Assembly: GCA_014905825.1 (NCBI GenBank)
Contig: JACGCN010000010.1
Span: 62,001-126,000 of the forward strand
Direction: 5' to 3'
DNA from: Lyophyllum atratum
Taxonomy: Eukaryota > Basidiomycota > Agaricomycetes > Agaricales > Lyophyllaceae
DNA length: 64,000 nt
Part shown: one piece after another, positions 21,300 to 34,800 of the stretch
How the letters are laid out: each line of letters begins with the position of its first letter
How positions within the stretch are numbered: position 1 is the stretch's first letter
Made by a program: the position numbers and the translations under genes
The notes under the pieces: model-generated
Told to the model about the DNA's origin: nothing
The model's input: the letters and a program-made list of their open reading frames with translations, nothing else
The model's database searches: none

Positions 21300-23009
21300 T
21301 TATCTTATCGCAGTCGTCGCCATTGAACCAAACGGGGTTTTTCCGGTGTTTCAAATCCGACGACGTCGTTGTACAATCTTTGCAGTTAGCATTTGCGGCA
21401 GGTTCTTCAGCGCCTCCCTCCGGTTAGCATCCTGAACAGATTGAGACATGGATCGCTCCGTGCGCCGTATTCGCATGTGCTGGCGCTTCCACGTTTGCTT
21501 CTTTGACTATGTAATTACCTTCGAAAACGATCTTAAGTTCGCGAGACTCAGGCAGCTCGGTGTTCCCTTGAGCCCATGAGCTGGCCACTTTCTTTCTCAG
21601 ATACGGAAGGTAGTCCAGGCTCGGCATCCCGGGCAACTTCAATCTCACTTGGCTTCTTGGTGGGTTTCCTCCATTGTTCCATGTCTCAGACTGATTGAGC
21701 TTTGTATGTAGGACCTGGTGGAGGATCAATATTTCAATGACAAGGTTGGAAGGTTGCGCTTACCGTTGCGGAAAAGGAAGCTGCGCAGTAACGAACTCAA
21801 TGCTGCATCGCAGCTGACGCATATGCTCGTGTTGCCGCGCCTATGTGATTATTTCTGTCTAGTATGTTGATGCGGAAGATCTGATGCGTTTTACAGCTTT
21901 GGAGTGGGTACATCATCGGACAGACAACATAGCAGGAGGCAAGACGTTCGCACATTTTCCGAAGGAAATGTAAATTTCAACGCTACGCCACTCAGCTTTG
22001 TCCCAGGTGGTACCCGTACTACGCCTCTGGGGAGTTGCAAGCACCTTCACAACCGGCCCTCATGCCAATGTTGCAGCATACGCTCGGAGACGGACGGTGC
22101 ATCAGACTGTATGTGCGGTTATGCAATGGCTGATGTGTATAATTCAGATAATGACGCCTGTATGAAAGAGACAGAGCAAATGATTTTCGTCCGGGCAGCA
22201 TTGCGTAAAGAAGACGAAGCCGCATCTGAGATCGTCCGCTTCTGATTGACTGCGTCGCAGTGGTATGCGCACAACCTATCCAAGTCCGTACATGCGATAA
22301 TCCATTTGTGACGTAGGCTAGCCCCAGCTTTATTTCCCTCCCCACCGACCTTGTACACGCCAAAATCGATGCTGAGCGCCTCAGGATCCGCTGACGCGCA
22401 AGTAGTCAAGCAAAGACCTTGAGGTGGAATCCTACGTGCTCGATCCGATTACCAAGTTGTTCGAAGTAGTCAAAGGGACGTGCCATCAGGATGGAGCCGA
22501 ATGTACTCTTGATGGAGACAAGGTTCCACATTTATGCTGCGTCGATGAGAAAGACGGTTGTCGAAAAGAATTATGAGAGTCACGAAGGTGTAAGGGATTT
22601 CCATTATCTGTCATGATACTTGGACCCAAAGTCCTAATGACCGCCGTAGCTAGATTTACTGGGGCAGCACCACCCGTCCGACAGAACTCATCTCCAAGCT
22701 CACCGGGCGCCTCGTGTCATATCGCCAGCACGCGGCCAGGATTCCAGTCCGAAGTTCGTCTCAGAGTTACGTGTCGGTACATGAGCGTCGGTACCCTACC
22801 AAGTCGGTCATTCATGGGACCATCAGCTCTACAAAGGGAAAATCAAGGACAAAAGATTGTACACATTTCGATATTTGTTACATCTCGACTATGACAACAT
22901 CAAAAGGACGAAGAAAGCTACGTATCCTATGGTCTATAATGCTCTGGCAGCCTCTTCACCCAACTCGTTACGTTTATGATGCCTGGACCTCCTTCGACGT
23001 GTATCGCTG
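21300..23009. other. no recognisable gene; scattered open frames
   Basis: A minus-strand frame at 21424-21729 and plus-strand frames near 22.4-22.58 kb (a cysteine-bearing frame without ATG) and 22.6-22.9 kb look partly coding but lack start codons or joinable splice sites and match no family I know. They may be eroded genes. Confidence 0.4.
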
Positions 23010-23826
23010 CTAGACCTCTTCCTTCAAATGTGCCAACCAAAGTGGATCATAGTTGCGGGGTATATGCTCATCAGCAACCTCCATGGGCACTGTGTAGAGG
23101 TTCAAGAGAGGCAATGGAAGAGTGAGGTCCTCCACTAGGATTCGCATAAGCCCAGGAGTAGGAGAGAGGTTTTCTTCCAGATCTGCTGGACCTCGTTGAA
23201 AGCGCCAATCATATTTGAGGTGCATCTCCGTCATCGATACCTGGCTCGCCTTTAAGATGGAGTGAACAAACTTGAACTTTTTGGCGCCAACAGCAGTTAC
23301 GTCCCGTGTTTCGACAATGATAAGGAACGCGTAGTTCTCTAGCCAATTTGACGATATGACAATGACTCCAGAATGAGGAGACATTTACTTACGCAATCTC
23401 TCTCGATGTAAAGGCGAATGGATTCCCAAAGCGTGGAGGGCGGCATGGGCAAACGGCTGGCCATTGTCCTGACACCATCGAGTAAACGATGCTTGCTTCG
23501 CCTTCACCACCTCTCCAAGTTCCTTGGCGTCCTTGCGTAGGTCAACGTTTACCTTGCAAAATTTCTTGTGAGCTGGCCAATGAGCTCTCTGACAATCTCT
23601 CCCCTTCAGGTACCGAAATAATAAGCATAATACTGTAGCTCGACGAATGACGTACACAATATCGAACCAACTTGCAGCTACTGCAGGCTTTGAGGGTGTC
23701 ATTAGGAGTTAGGCACACATCACATGCTGGCGGAGGATGAGCTGTGTCATCTCTCGATAGTAGCTTCGATCTCGGGTGGACATGTTTGTGGCAATGTTCG
23801 CAGCGCTCACCAGATCTGAGAGGCAT
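23010..23826 (-). CDS. MYND-type zinc finger protein
   Basis: The MYND finger (CDVCLTPNDTLKACSSCKLV, then RYC and GRDCQRAHWPAHKKFC) spans an intron with donor gtacgt after RYC and acceptor cctgaag. A second intron after RERL (gtaagt...ggctag) leads to the last exon NYAFLIIVETRDV...LAHLKEEV. The total is about 230 residues. The MYND domain binds proline-rich partners rather than DNA. The C-terminal part resembles that of many unnamed Agaricomycete MYND proteins with no enzymatic domain, such as SET, present. An extra cysteine pair (CEHCHKH) precedes the finger. The start at 23826 is the nearest ATG; an additional upstream exon is possible. Confidence 0.75.
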
Positions 23827-23829
23827 GTG

Positions 23830-25540
23830 GGATCAGTAAAGCACGCAGGATTCCATGACTCGTAGTACTTATCGGACGATTACAGTCAGTGGGTCCATGT
23901 TGGGTCGATGGGTCCGCATCAAGGCCGCATCTTTGACAGCGTGGGAGTTCTGGAGCTTGACACGAACAAGCACGAACAGGCATATGTATCCCAGATCCCA
24001 GTCCGTCCACAGTCGATTCCCGTACACCGTGGGCGACATTGCTAGTACGCTGAGGCCGTCTTTTCCTGCTAGTTCATTTTGACTGAGATATCACACTCGA
24101 TCGCAGACCATGCAATCTGTAACACCTGCGACGGGCCTGAATGGAGCAATTTAAAGACAGCTGGAAGTCATGACTGGAGGTGGCGACGTCGGAAACGTCG
24201 TAGATGATGTCGTTGAAATAAAATGGAAAATCGCAGGTCAATTTCCAGCCAGCACTGGTCCCTCGGCTGCTTCACACACCCTGGTAACTCGATGTCGCGC
24301 CGGCTTTGGCGACCGCAACGTGTCTGCAGACCCCAATAGGCGGTTGAAACACTGCGTCTGAGGGCGGCGGCGACAATGAAGCCGTGATCGCACTGCTACG
24401 CGTACATCCGTACAATACCGTCCCGCGTCGATCTCAAGGCTCTGCCGGACTTGAGAAACGATCATGGTATGTTCATATCCTTACGATAGAGTCGGATGGT
24501 TTGCGGACGAGATTCTCACTCGTGACTTCAGCCTCAGAAAGGCTGGAGAGAGGGAGTAGTGGTGCGGTAGTGATACCGATGGTTGGGCTAGTTCGGGGTT
24601 TCATTCTGGGAAGAAGCTGTGAAGGCGGTAGGGCAGACGGTGAACATGGCGGAATTGATCATGACGGTATGTCTCTGCACCATTTTGTTGCTGAATGACG
24701 GGACTGACTTTGGGATGGAATGGATAGATACAGCTGCACATGAAGTGCTGCCTCCGCATATGCATTCAAGAGGTCGCCAACTACTCTTGCGGATTCGACG
24801 TCCTAACTCAGTCGGTTTGCGGAGCGGATAGCACCACCTCTTCCCACCACTGGAAAATATGCTTAACTTTCTCCTTTCCTATGTATCCTTCCGCTCATAT
24901 CACCTCCACCTTTCGAACCCCGTCACCGTCAACGCTGCACCCTCACCGCGATCGGACACCAAAACCAGATCATACTCGGCCTCGGTACGCATATACGGGC
25001 TGAGACGACTCATTATGAACTTTTGACGATTGCAGCGGGCCTTGCAGGACCTTGTTTTACACTTCTCCTTTCCTTCCACGTACCGTATCTTATCTTTTCG
25101 TTTGAAGATCCTGGTGTCCACATAGAGCGCCCGCATGGGTGGGGTGGGGTGGGGGCGTTCTGCTTTCTTTCGGTATTAAATTCTTCCGCCCCCTCCCTTC
25201 GTTGCGATACCTCCGCACGTACATAATACCTCCTCCCCCTCCTCCCTTGCTTCTCCGCCGTGGACCCTAGTCCTGGCGACTTGGGCCTGTCCGCTTCGCA
25301 ATTGTTCTGGTAATCGAGTCATCAACCAATCCGACCCGATACACGACGAACATACATATTCGTACTTGTACTTTTTGTCGTCCCTACAATCTCTTGATCG
25401 AAGTCGGAGATAACAATTAGATCTCTTTGAGGCGTAGCCTCCACTCAAATGTTCTCACACCTGACAAATAGCTGTTCAAATCGCGAGCAATACTCAAGCA
25501 AGTATTCCGCAATCTTCCCACTCTTCGAGCGTGATCGTTG
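23830..25540. other. no recognisable gene
   Basis: Short open frames only. A minus-strand ATG at about 24040 (MSPTVYGNRLWTDWDLGYIC) could be a 5' exon of the MYND gene, but no in-frame donor was found. The right end is the promoter of the F-box gene, pyrimidine-rich around 25.18-25.27 kb. Confidence 0.4.
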
Positions 25541-25543
25541 ACG

Positions 25544-26936
25544 ATGACATGTCTCCCACGAGAGCTCGTTGAGACGATCGTCGACATTCTGCAAGATGAT
25601 ATAGGTGGCCTCAAGGCCTGTGCTTCTGTCTCCCGTGTGTGGAATCATCGCAGCCGCATTCATTTGCTCCATAAAGGTGTGGTCCTCGACATACAGAACA
25701 CGGCGCTCGATGCAGCAGACTTTGGAAAAGAAACGACAGACCGGTTCACGGCCTTTCGAAACCTCCTCTCCACTCAGCCCGCCATACTAGAACATGTGCA
25801 ATCGTTCGAAGCTCGAAATTTTGTCGGGCGTCTATCCGACGAACGAACGAACCTTCTCGTGGAGATCATGCAGGCGCTGTGCCATATTCGCCAGCTTACA
25901 TTCCGAAACGTGCACTGGCATTTCATTTCCAACGCACTTCAGAAAGGGTTTATGGCCACGCTTCGACTCCCATCCTTGGTGTCCGTTGACTTCCACGACT
26001 TCGCCACATCCCATCTCTCGACCCTGGTCAGCCTTCTTGCTCTTCCCCCAAATCTACAGGATATGCGTATCTCCGATTCCCGTCGCACAAAAAACTCGGG
26101 CGGGATCACCATTGAGAAGGTATCGCCATTTCAATTGACTTCTGTTACACGTTGTTTTCAGGTGAAATCTAAGTGTTCTTCCCATGTATATAGGTGCGAA
26201 GGTCTTTGAAGACATTACGCGATGGGGTACTAGAAATCTGCATCCGTGCTCATCTCGCCATTGCTTCCGGTCACAGGAAGCAGCTTCATCCCCTCCAGTC
26301 TCTGTCGATTTCCATGGGTCTCACCAAGCGCGCAATCCGTGTTCTGCAGTCGCTTTTTGGCGAGGATAACTCTCCTTACACTCTGAAGGGCCTCCGCCGT
26401 CTCCGCGTTTCGAAGGCGTGCATCACCCAGGCCACTTGCCTTCTTTTCGAAGTATCGTTTCCATCAATTGAGGAATTTGAAATCATTGACGGTATTATTC
26501 CATCCCTTAATTGTATGTCGCTATGTCTGGGCTTCGAGATCCCTGCGTTGTGTCGTCTACTTACGTATCTCGTCAAGATATACCCACCACGCCCGAGATC
26601 CCTCTCGGACGGCTGCCGCGCCTGCACCAGCTCCTCATACCATGTACAGTCCTCCACGATCTGACGGGTCCTAGGTATTCAAGCCTTGACCAAAGACATC
26701 CTCTAGAATATATCTGCATCAAATCCATTGACATGAGCGACTGGACCTTGGACAATCTGGCCGTCATGGATGCAACTCTTGCCCAAGCTGCGTTCGGAGC
26801 TCTACGTCGGGTGGAGTTACGAGTCGCGAACGAATCGTGGATAATATGGGCTAAGGACTGCTTACTTGGCCGTCTCCCAAGGTTGAAGGACATGGGAATT
26901 GAGATTAGTGTCATCAAGGAGGCCAACGACTGCTAA
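25544..26936 (+). CDS. F-box protein
   Basis: Predicted substrate adaptor of an SCF ubiquitin ligase. Three exons (25544-26119, 26194-26512, 26578-26936) give 417 residues. The F-box sits at the N-terminus: LPRELVETIVDILQDD, followed by LKACASVSRVWNHRSRIHLL, the usual P-x-E-L-hydrophobic pattern and W of the motif. The remainder is a degenerate leucine-rich series (LPSLVSVDFHDF, LRRLRVSKACIT, FPSIEEFEIIDG, LGRLPRLKDMGIEI), as in the large Agaricomycete F-box family. The ATG at 25544 is immediately upstream of the F-box. The target is unknown. Confidence 0.85.
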
Positions 26937-26939
26937 CGA

Positions 26940-29900
26940 AATGTACGGCTTTCTGTCTACCTTATGCTTCATTACCCACATTGACCAATCAGTGTTCTGG
27001 TTACGCTCCGAAGCTTTCGTTCGACGTGAATCCAGGGGCGAGGGCTCCAGAGACACATAGCACATAAGTCGTCTACCGTCGACGGGGCTATTGCGATCTT
27101 ACCTTCATCGTACCTAAGTCAGAGGGTGGAACGCGTCATAAGTGGGTGTAGGCCAAAGAAAGCACGTTGGATTCAACCCACTTTTTCAACTGGTCATGGT
27201 GGAGTGGCTTTCAGGTGGTACGAATTCGACACGACTCCACGCAGCGGTTATGACGACATCTTCATCATTACGGCTATTAGTTACGACAATGAGGAGACAT
27301 TAATAATAACTATTGGAGAGCGTACATGGCCCTGAGACATATCGAATCAGATGTTGTAGGTGTATCAGTATCCCAGAGGACTGACGTGCACTGACTCGGA
27401 AGGATATCGTACCGCGAGTAGCAGAGAAGAGGATGAAGGTTGGGGATATTTGGTGGATGGTGATACTACTGGGGTTGGTGGGGCGGTCATTGTTGGCGTA
27501 GAGGAGAGAATCATGGGATCATGACGAGCGATATACATACGACTTGGTAACCTCGAAAGTGGGGAGTTGCGCTCGTGGGCCAAACCGCATATTTTGATCT
27601 TCCAACATTCAACATTCTCAGAAGTACGGGAAACGGGATTAAGATGTGGATGGTGACAGCATGATGAATGGAACCCGATGCGTTGATAAGTAGTATTGAC
27701 AATGCCTGGAGGACTCCACGGTGCCCCCCATAGCGTTCAGACTGGAAGAGCCATCCAGATCGTTGGCAGTGGTGACTTTGGATATCAAAGACCGTCACCT
27801 ACCATTGGGGTGGCCAATGTCTGCAGCAGTCCGCATGGGAGGTACGACAACATTAATAGAATTGGACAGGACGTGTGCTTTGAAATTGTGAGAGTCAAGC
27901 TGTACAAGAATCTGAAGACACAAATGGACTTAGACTGCCTGACCACCGTGCGACGCTCATTACATTTTGACCATCATCAATGCAGGTGGAATTTGAGGAT
28001 TACATCCCACGCAGCAGCTTGTTTGAAAGGAACAAGACTGCGAAAACTTTAGAAGCAATCAATTAACGCAAGTGATGGGAAGGGAGGAATGAATATGTAG
28101 GTGAAGACGACCAAAGCATCGACCCGAAAAGATCGTGGAGGGTCTTAGTCAAAACGAAAATCGTCCTTCGATCACCGAGATTAATCTGCGCCTCATTTCC
28201 CCGAACCACCACCCACGGATGTAAAAGTGGCGTCGTGAATATAGAGGCGGATAGGAGTATGCATAAAGGAAATGGAGAAACGTGACAGAGCATGAACATA
28301 CACGCATACCTGGAGCACATCTAAATGTATTGACAGTCTACGAAAGCAATCGAACATTCGGAACAACGAGATATCATATCTTCGTCATCGCAATGGCTCC
28401 TCAATCACTGGGGGCAGTATCAGCCAGGAGAAAGGGCGGTCAGATATGTATTGCTTACCGCATGTTGTTGAGCTCAACGTATTCCTCCTTCTCAAGCACT
28501 CAAAGCCTTACCGTTCTAAAGCTAATATCCTCGTGATGACCAAAGGAAGCGGAAGTGCCACGTAGCGTGCCGGCACCCAACCGGTCATGGCCTAAACGCG
28601 ATTGAGTACCGAAGGTCAGAGATGAGAAAAGTGACTGACGAACGTCGTGCGGACCTCAAGAGACAGAGTCGAAGGATCGAACAAGTCTTCAGCACATGTT
28701 TGTTGAGCGCTGTCGCGGCTAATTTCGCTCTAGGACGCGAAGGATGCAATCAAGATGAGAATGCTGAAATCGAAATACAATCTATGTGGTTCATTATGTT
28801 AGAGAGGACGAGACAAATGTTCGGGTAACCACTCGCCTTGAGATGGGATGGGCACAACCACAGCTGAATCCTTCCTCCGGGTGGGACACATTCCGGCGGT
28901 AGCAGTGGCAGCGTAATCGTCCAGCAGGAACGATTTGCAAGGTAGGCGGCAACGTCACCACGTAAATGCCCAATTCACGCTGTAATACATAGGGGGAAAG
29001 TCGTCAGCTCAGGACCAACCAAAAACGGTGACTAGAAGAGTAGAAGACGGCGTACCTTGGGCGTACGCAAAAAAATTACACAGTGGGCGTTTCTGCATGG
29101 TTTTGGAGGAAAGAAAGGGCCAGGATCAAATTTAAGCAGAAGTTTTTTTCCAACTCCGCTGCGGAGCTGGATCCAAGTCAGCGAAGCCGGGAGCTCACCA
29201 TCAGAACATATTGATCCGTCTTGCTTGTGTCCGTGTTATATAACTTTCGTGGATGGCCTTGGGCCTCTATACAAGGCATCCACGTACTTACACAGGTGTG
29301 AATTGGGTCTGGGTGAATTGCGAAATGGTCCGTGAATACTGAACAGAAGACTTTGAGTGCGCGGAGCTTCAACTCGGGAAGACGTCCGTTGATGGTTGGG
29401 TGAGTCCAGCGCACTTGTTCTGTCCTTTGAACATTTTGTGACATCAGGCCTGATATACGGTATCGATATAGAAGCCCACGAGACGATGACAGAAGGGGAA
29501 GGCACGCCTACAGGTTGGACCGAATGCCGAGAGGGCATGTGTTGTCCATGAGGCGTAAGGTGTATAAGTAGCTGTTTTTGTACGTATTTTCGGGACGCTG
29601 TCCTGTCCCAAAGATCCTCTCTCGCGCTCCGGCGCAATTTTTCGTCAGACCGATAGAGGATATTGAACAGATCTGGATATCCAACCACTCAGGCGATTCG
29701 CGGTTGAGAGTGAGATTAACATTGCCGACTATACACTTGTAGGTGCTGCGGCTGGCTTGGTGGTAAAAGCTTCACGCACGGCAGTGCGAGATATCAAAAC
29801 ATATGTGGGATAAGTCCTTTAAGCACCGCGCCGTTATGGCGTAAGTCGATACGGGGCATGGAAAGAGTCAATGAGATATTCTCGTACGCAAGTGGTTGAT

Positions 29901-30148
29901 ATCGAATGGACGATGGTTATACGTGATATGGAGACAGGAACACTGGAAATTTCGTAGAAGTTATTTTACGCATCCCACCGGAGCCGGTGTCGGTCATGGA
30001 TTCTCGAGCATTAGTGTCTGTACGTAGTGGCAAACGGATGGCGTTGAAGAGAGCTTCGAAGGATATCGGAGGGGTTTACGGCCCACTACCAAGGGTATCC
30101 ATTTCAATGCGAATCGTTCGAGACTAGAAATCATGATACTCACCTCAT
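26940..30148. other. gene-poor 3.2 kb, nothing recognised
   Basis: Many short open frames on both strands, for example plus 27126-27335, minus 27511-27798 and minus 29236-29688. None has a known motif and none joins into a longer model. No clear terminal inverted repeats or long tandem repeats were seen. Confidence 0.45.
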
Positions 30149-30650
30149 TTACCCAATCTTTATGAGGAACTGGCGGAGGAGCTTGTTCGCCTTCGCCTTG
30201 TTCTTGGGAAATATCTTCCCCGTATTCCTTATGTACTTACCCAAACGCTTCTCGCTACTGAACACCCCGATCGTCATAACCTTACCGACCGCTGCGGTGT
30301 CGACGAGGTCTACGATGTTCACATACATGCCACTTAGCGCCTACACCAAGCGTTAGCGCCTCAAGAAGGGGACAAAGAAAGAAGCGGGTGCTCACCGCCT
30401 TGCATTGCGTGATGCTCGTTAGATCGTCGGCGCTAGGGATTCCCACCGTCCTGCATAGCTGCTTCCACGACTGGAGGGAGTGTACGTTCCCCCCAAAGGC
30501 GTTCACGAAGCCACTCTCGACTTCGGCTTGTATGAAGTCACGGCGACGGTCTTTGTACTGCTTGGATTTCTTCTTGAGGCCTTCAGAGATCGCAAGTGCG
30601 CTGAAGCGCTGAATGATGGTCGTGGGGCCGTCGTCGTTGAGAGAGGACAT
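30149..30650 (-). CDS. conserved fungal small protein, paralogue of 17679-18169
   Basis: Two exons joined at SITQCKA / ALSGMYVNIVDLVD give about 148 residues. The blocks RFSALAISEGLKKKSKQYK, FGGNVHSLQSWKQLCRTVGI and GKYIRNTGKIFPKN, and the end LLRQFLIKIG, match the gene at 17679-18169 at about two thirds of positions, with the same intron position. The function is unknown. There is no signal peptide or membrane segment. The pair is not tandem; it is separated by 12 kb and several unrelated genes, in the same orientation. Confidence 0.75.
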
Positions 30651-30889
30651 GGTGTCTGGTGAAAGGGAGAGCCGGAGAGAATGGCGAACACGAAGCGCGG
30701 AGCTTCAACTTTATCCTTCAAAGGAGGAAGACCAACACGTTTCGGTCACGGTCACCAGCTTGCTCAAACATATAGCCTGGAGCGTTGTCTTGCTACGATG
30801 ATTGATGACTGGCGTTGAGGACTTGAATAGAGGGGCAGAAACACCGGATACGAGGTGATCAATTTCCAAGCCATAGTATACTCCATAGT

Positions 30890-31260
30890 TCAACAGGCCA
30901 TATAGCGACCGCCGGCGTAGCTTCCCTTTGCCTGTCGGTTAATAACCCTACAAGCTGATCTTCCGAAGGATACTATGCTTGTGGGCGAATACTGGTTGGA
31001 GGGTTCAACGTTCCATGTCCATGTTATATGATTACAACGCCATCTGCTAACCATGTATGAGGAATGGGCAGCAAAATAGACCTGCACAACATAAGACTTG
31101 GATATGTTACGGAATGAAGTAAAACGTACCATGGCACAGATCCCGTAACAAGAATCTGAATCGCCCTGCCTCGCGGCGGTTGCAGAACATGGACTACCTG
31201 TGGCTGCGGCTGTCCCTGGTACTGCTGCTTCTGATAGTACTGCGGTTATCCGTGGTGCTC
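30890..31260 (-). pseudogene. possible remnant of a Gln-rich CYSTM-like small protein
   Basis: The minus strand reads QYYQKQQYQGQPQPQVVHVL and QPPR. In a shifted frame this is followed by QGDSDSCYGICAMV, then a donor gtacgt and acceptor tgtgcag. The order Gln/Pro/Tyr-rich stretch, QPPR, short acidic stretch, cysteine-containing hydrophobic tail is that of fungal CYSTM-type small membrane proteins. The frame change between the two parts, a stop in the Gln-rich part and loss of most cysteines suggest decay. Confidence 0.25.
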
Positions 31261-31289
31261 TAGATGTTTGTGAAATTCGAATGAGCCAG

Positions 31290-31813
31290 GACGAGTCAGC
31301 AGCCCACTGCGTAGACGTACGATGGTGACCACTGTGATATTACATCGACGAGGTCCAAAATACCCAGCCCGACAGAAGGAGTATCATCAACGATTCTGCT
31401 CATACCAGCGACCTTCCAACACGCTTTGACATTATCGAGCCATGCAATAGATCGCGCGCGAGCTTCTTGGTATATGGATTCGGCCTTGACGGCAATCTGC
31501 AATGGGAATGGTTTACAGAGTGAGTATCATATTCTGCTCGAGCTTAAATGTCTGGGACAGACCGGGCGTAGAATGCAATAATGGAGGGTTCTCTACGGTT
31601 TCTGTATGGTCTTTGCGGTCCACTTAGTCTAGGGTAGGAAATGAACCGGAAAGTTGTTAGGGGGTCCGCTGTGATGACTAAGCGCCTCATGTTTTTCGCC
31701 TGCGTCGTGTGAAACGACGAAGAGACGGTTGTTCACGTTGTCCACGACTCTCAACGCGCTGTACGCGCCGCTGTCCACGTCGACGCAGGAGCCACGATAC
31801 CCCAGATACCCCA
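31290..31813. other. isolated minus-strand exon-like frame and BTB/CAP-Gly upstream region
   Basis: A minus-strand frame at 31296-31502 (IAVKAESIYQEARARSIAWL...) is preceded by a good acceptor, cattgcag. It could be an internal exon, but no partner exon was found. The remainder is the likely promoter of the gene starting at 31814; no clear TATA box could be chosen. Confidence 0.3.
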
Positions 31814-34800
31814 ATGGCCAGCAGCACGATAACCCTCTCCAGTCCTGCTCTCCAGGAAGCCACACAAAAGTCAACCATCGTCTGGCGACAGGACCTCGAA
31901 GCACTCTTCCATCATGCTAAAGACCGATTTCCTGATGTTGTATGGGAGCTGAGCGCGGGGGACGACGACGGCGATGAGCGAGAGGTGTGGGGACACAAAG
32001 GTACTTCGATCTTTGGCCTGGCTTACTGAACATTCCTAACTGTCAATAATGGCAGCGATCGTATATGCCCGCGCGCCACCCAGCTTTCAGACACGATATT
32101 TCTCTTTCAGACCGGCGCCGTATGCCTCTTCACCGCCGCCCACGACCTCCGCACTGAGCCTCGACATGGCCCGCTCGGCGTCACGGACTCCATCACCGTT
32201 CCGCTCGTCGTCGCCAGCACCGTCTGCCGCACCCAATGCCCTGTTACGACTCAGCACATCCATCAATCCTGCTCTCTTCTCAAACGAGTTAGAATATCTC
32301 TACACTGGGCAAGGCTTCGGGGAAGCCTTTGAATTTCTCTTTGACTCGGCCGAGTCCACCCACGACGAGGCAGACGCAGAGGAGCTGCGTATCGACAAGC
32401 TGCGCAAGGACCTCGTGTTCATGTGGCGTTCTCGTCTCTACTCGGACGTCCGCATTGCTTTGACGGGCAATTTTTCTTCTTCCAATCACGAAAACACGAC
32501 TGCCATCTTTTCATCCCACCGGTTCATCCTTGTTTCGCGCTCGCCCTACTTCCACACGGCCCTCATAGCCTGGCCGAGCAAGCAAGAGCAGCAGACCCTC
32601 ACCTTGCCATCTCCGCCGTTCACCCCCGCGTCTCTACATTTCACGCTCGGCTTCATCTATACCGGAACTCTCATTTTTTCCCATAGGTCATACGACCTCG
32701 ATACCGCATTCCATATCATGCGCTCCGCATCCTACCTCAACCTCACCACCCTCTACGACGAGATCCAGGCACGCATTGTGCAGGAAATGATGCACGGCCT
32801 CTTCCATGCCTTCCTGCCCTTCGCCGAGTATGAGCGCCTCACCGCGGGCGCCTGGGGTACCGGCGGATGCAGATGTCGCCAATGTGCCCGCCGCGCCCCG
32901 CGCGTGCTCGAGTTCGCACTTGCGGATGACGTAAAGAACGGACTGCTGGAGGGTGGGGCGCGGCGAGCGCTAGTGGGGCTTTTCGGAGAGGGGTGGTGTA
33001 CCAGCGAATTTGCAGCGCTGCCCCAGAAGATCCGCGAAGGCTTGCTCAGGGGTGTGGGCAAGCGCACGACACCCAAAAACGCATTTGCGTTACTGTTTGC
33101 GGCGGAACATGCCCTTGGACGGCTGGCTGCCGTTATTGACGCGTGGGTGGGCGAAGTGAAGGAAATGGTACTTTCCGCACGCAAGGTGGTGGACGACCTC
33201 GTGTGTGGGAAGTCTGACGAGTGTTTTGGCGGTACAGAGTGGGGCGAGATCATGGAACGAGATGGAGTCGCCTTTGAGGATGCCGAAAGGGTCGAGTGGA
33301 TCATGGCGTCGGTCAGCAGGGGTGTCAACGAGCGCAACGCCGCCCCTTTGTATCAGGCAGGCCTGGTTTTTATTTTCCTTGACGAAGTTGTCTAATCCGT
33401 GCGTTACAGACTCTCGTGTCCTCGATTCTACTCCGTCCGCATCCAACAGAAACAAATGCGCCTATGCTTTCCTCAACATCACACATCCGTGTTCAAGTGG
33501 AGCAGGCGCGCATGGACCTGCTGAAATGGATTGGCAAGCGTTGGCTGGGTATGAGACAGGAAGGAGGGTTCGATGAGCTGGAAGGGTGGGCCCTCAAAGA
33601 GATCTGTGATAGTACGTCTTCTTCCTTTCTCACTCCTACCTGTTACTCATGATTTCACCACGCAGATATTGAAGTCCCGCTCGAAGACCTTCTTAACCCT
33701 GTTCTCCCCGCCTCCCAGTCCCACCTGAAGCCGCACAACCCGCCTAGGCAATCAACGCTGCTGCGGGCCAAAGAAACCGAAAGCAACAACGACACTATCA
33801 GCATGCACTCCTCCATGCGCGTCAGCATCCGCAGCCGCAACCTACCCGCGGCTTCGGGCGCTAGGCGCGGTACACCATCACCTTCTTCCCTTGCAGCCCC
33901 ATCTGCATCCTCCTCCACCGCGACGTCGTACAAGTCTATGTTGCGCACCAATCCGTCGAGTTCAAGCCTCGCTCGGAATAGTCCTCTCTCTCGGGATCAG
34001 AATGAAAAGGACGATGAGATGGACAACTCGCGACCTGACTCTAAACTCACACCAGGTCTCGCGTCCGTCGGCCTTCCACCTTACGCCTCACGCTCAGCAT
34101 CACCATTTACGCAACCGTCCATAATCGAGCCTGACGACGATGGGGATAGCAGAAAGGGCGACTATGAAGAGACCGATAGTGTATTGGATGGCGCTGGTCC
34201 GTCTTTGAACCTGCCACGATCCCTGTCGTTGGACCACAACCAGCATCCGAGTACAAGTACCATACCAGGCAAGAAAGTCCTTATTAGGAAGGTTGCACCC
34301 TCCACACGTCAAGCCATCGCTTCCAAAACCAAAACGCCCCTTGTACCAGCCACACCGCGCCCCGTGTCGTCTGGGTCTTCCATCCGCTCCTCTGCGGCTT
34401 CCGTTCATTCCGTTGCATCCACTATCCGCAAAAGCACCATCACAGACGCTAGTAAGTCTGGACCCCGCGGGCTCCGGCTACCCAAAAGCCCCACCACACC
34501 CGTGTCCCCAACAGAACCCTCACGACCAACATCCCGTGCCTCTCTCGCCTCCTCGTCGCATTCTATGTTGACATCCAACGCCAGTACAACTTCAACAGCG
34601 TTCCGCACTGCGAACTCGACTACTGTGCGCTCGCGACGCACGTCTGCGGCGTCTGTCAACTCAAATATCAGCACCAACGGCGCCCGCGGTGGACGGGAAA
34701 CACCTACGCGCGGCGGGAGACCAGGCACCGGCACCGGGGCAGCGCGGTCGAGGAAGACCTCTGCCGGGTCGACGAAGAGCAATGTCGGAGGCGCAACGCC

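Noticed and set aside
22417..22578. Plus-strand cysteine-bearing frame considered as a small secreted knottin-like protein
   Set aside because: No start codon, signal peptide or clear splice acceptor; too little support to call.
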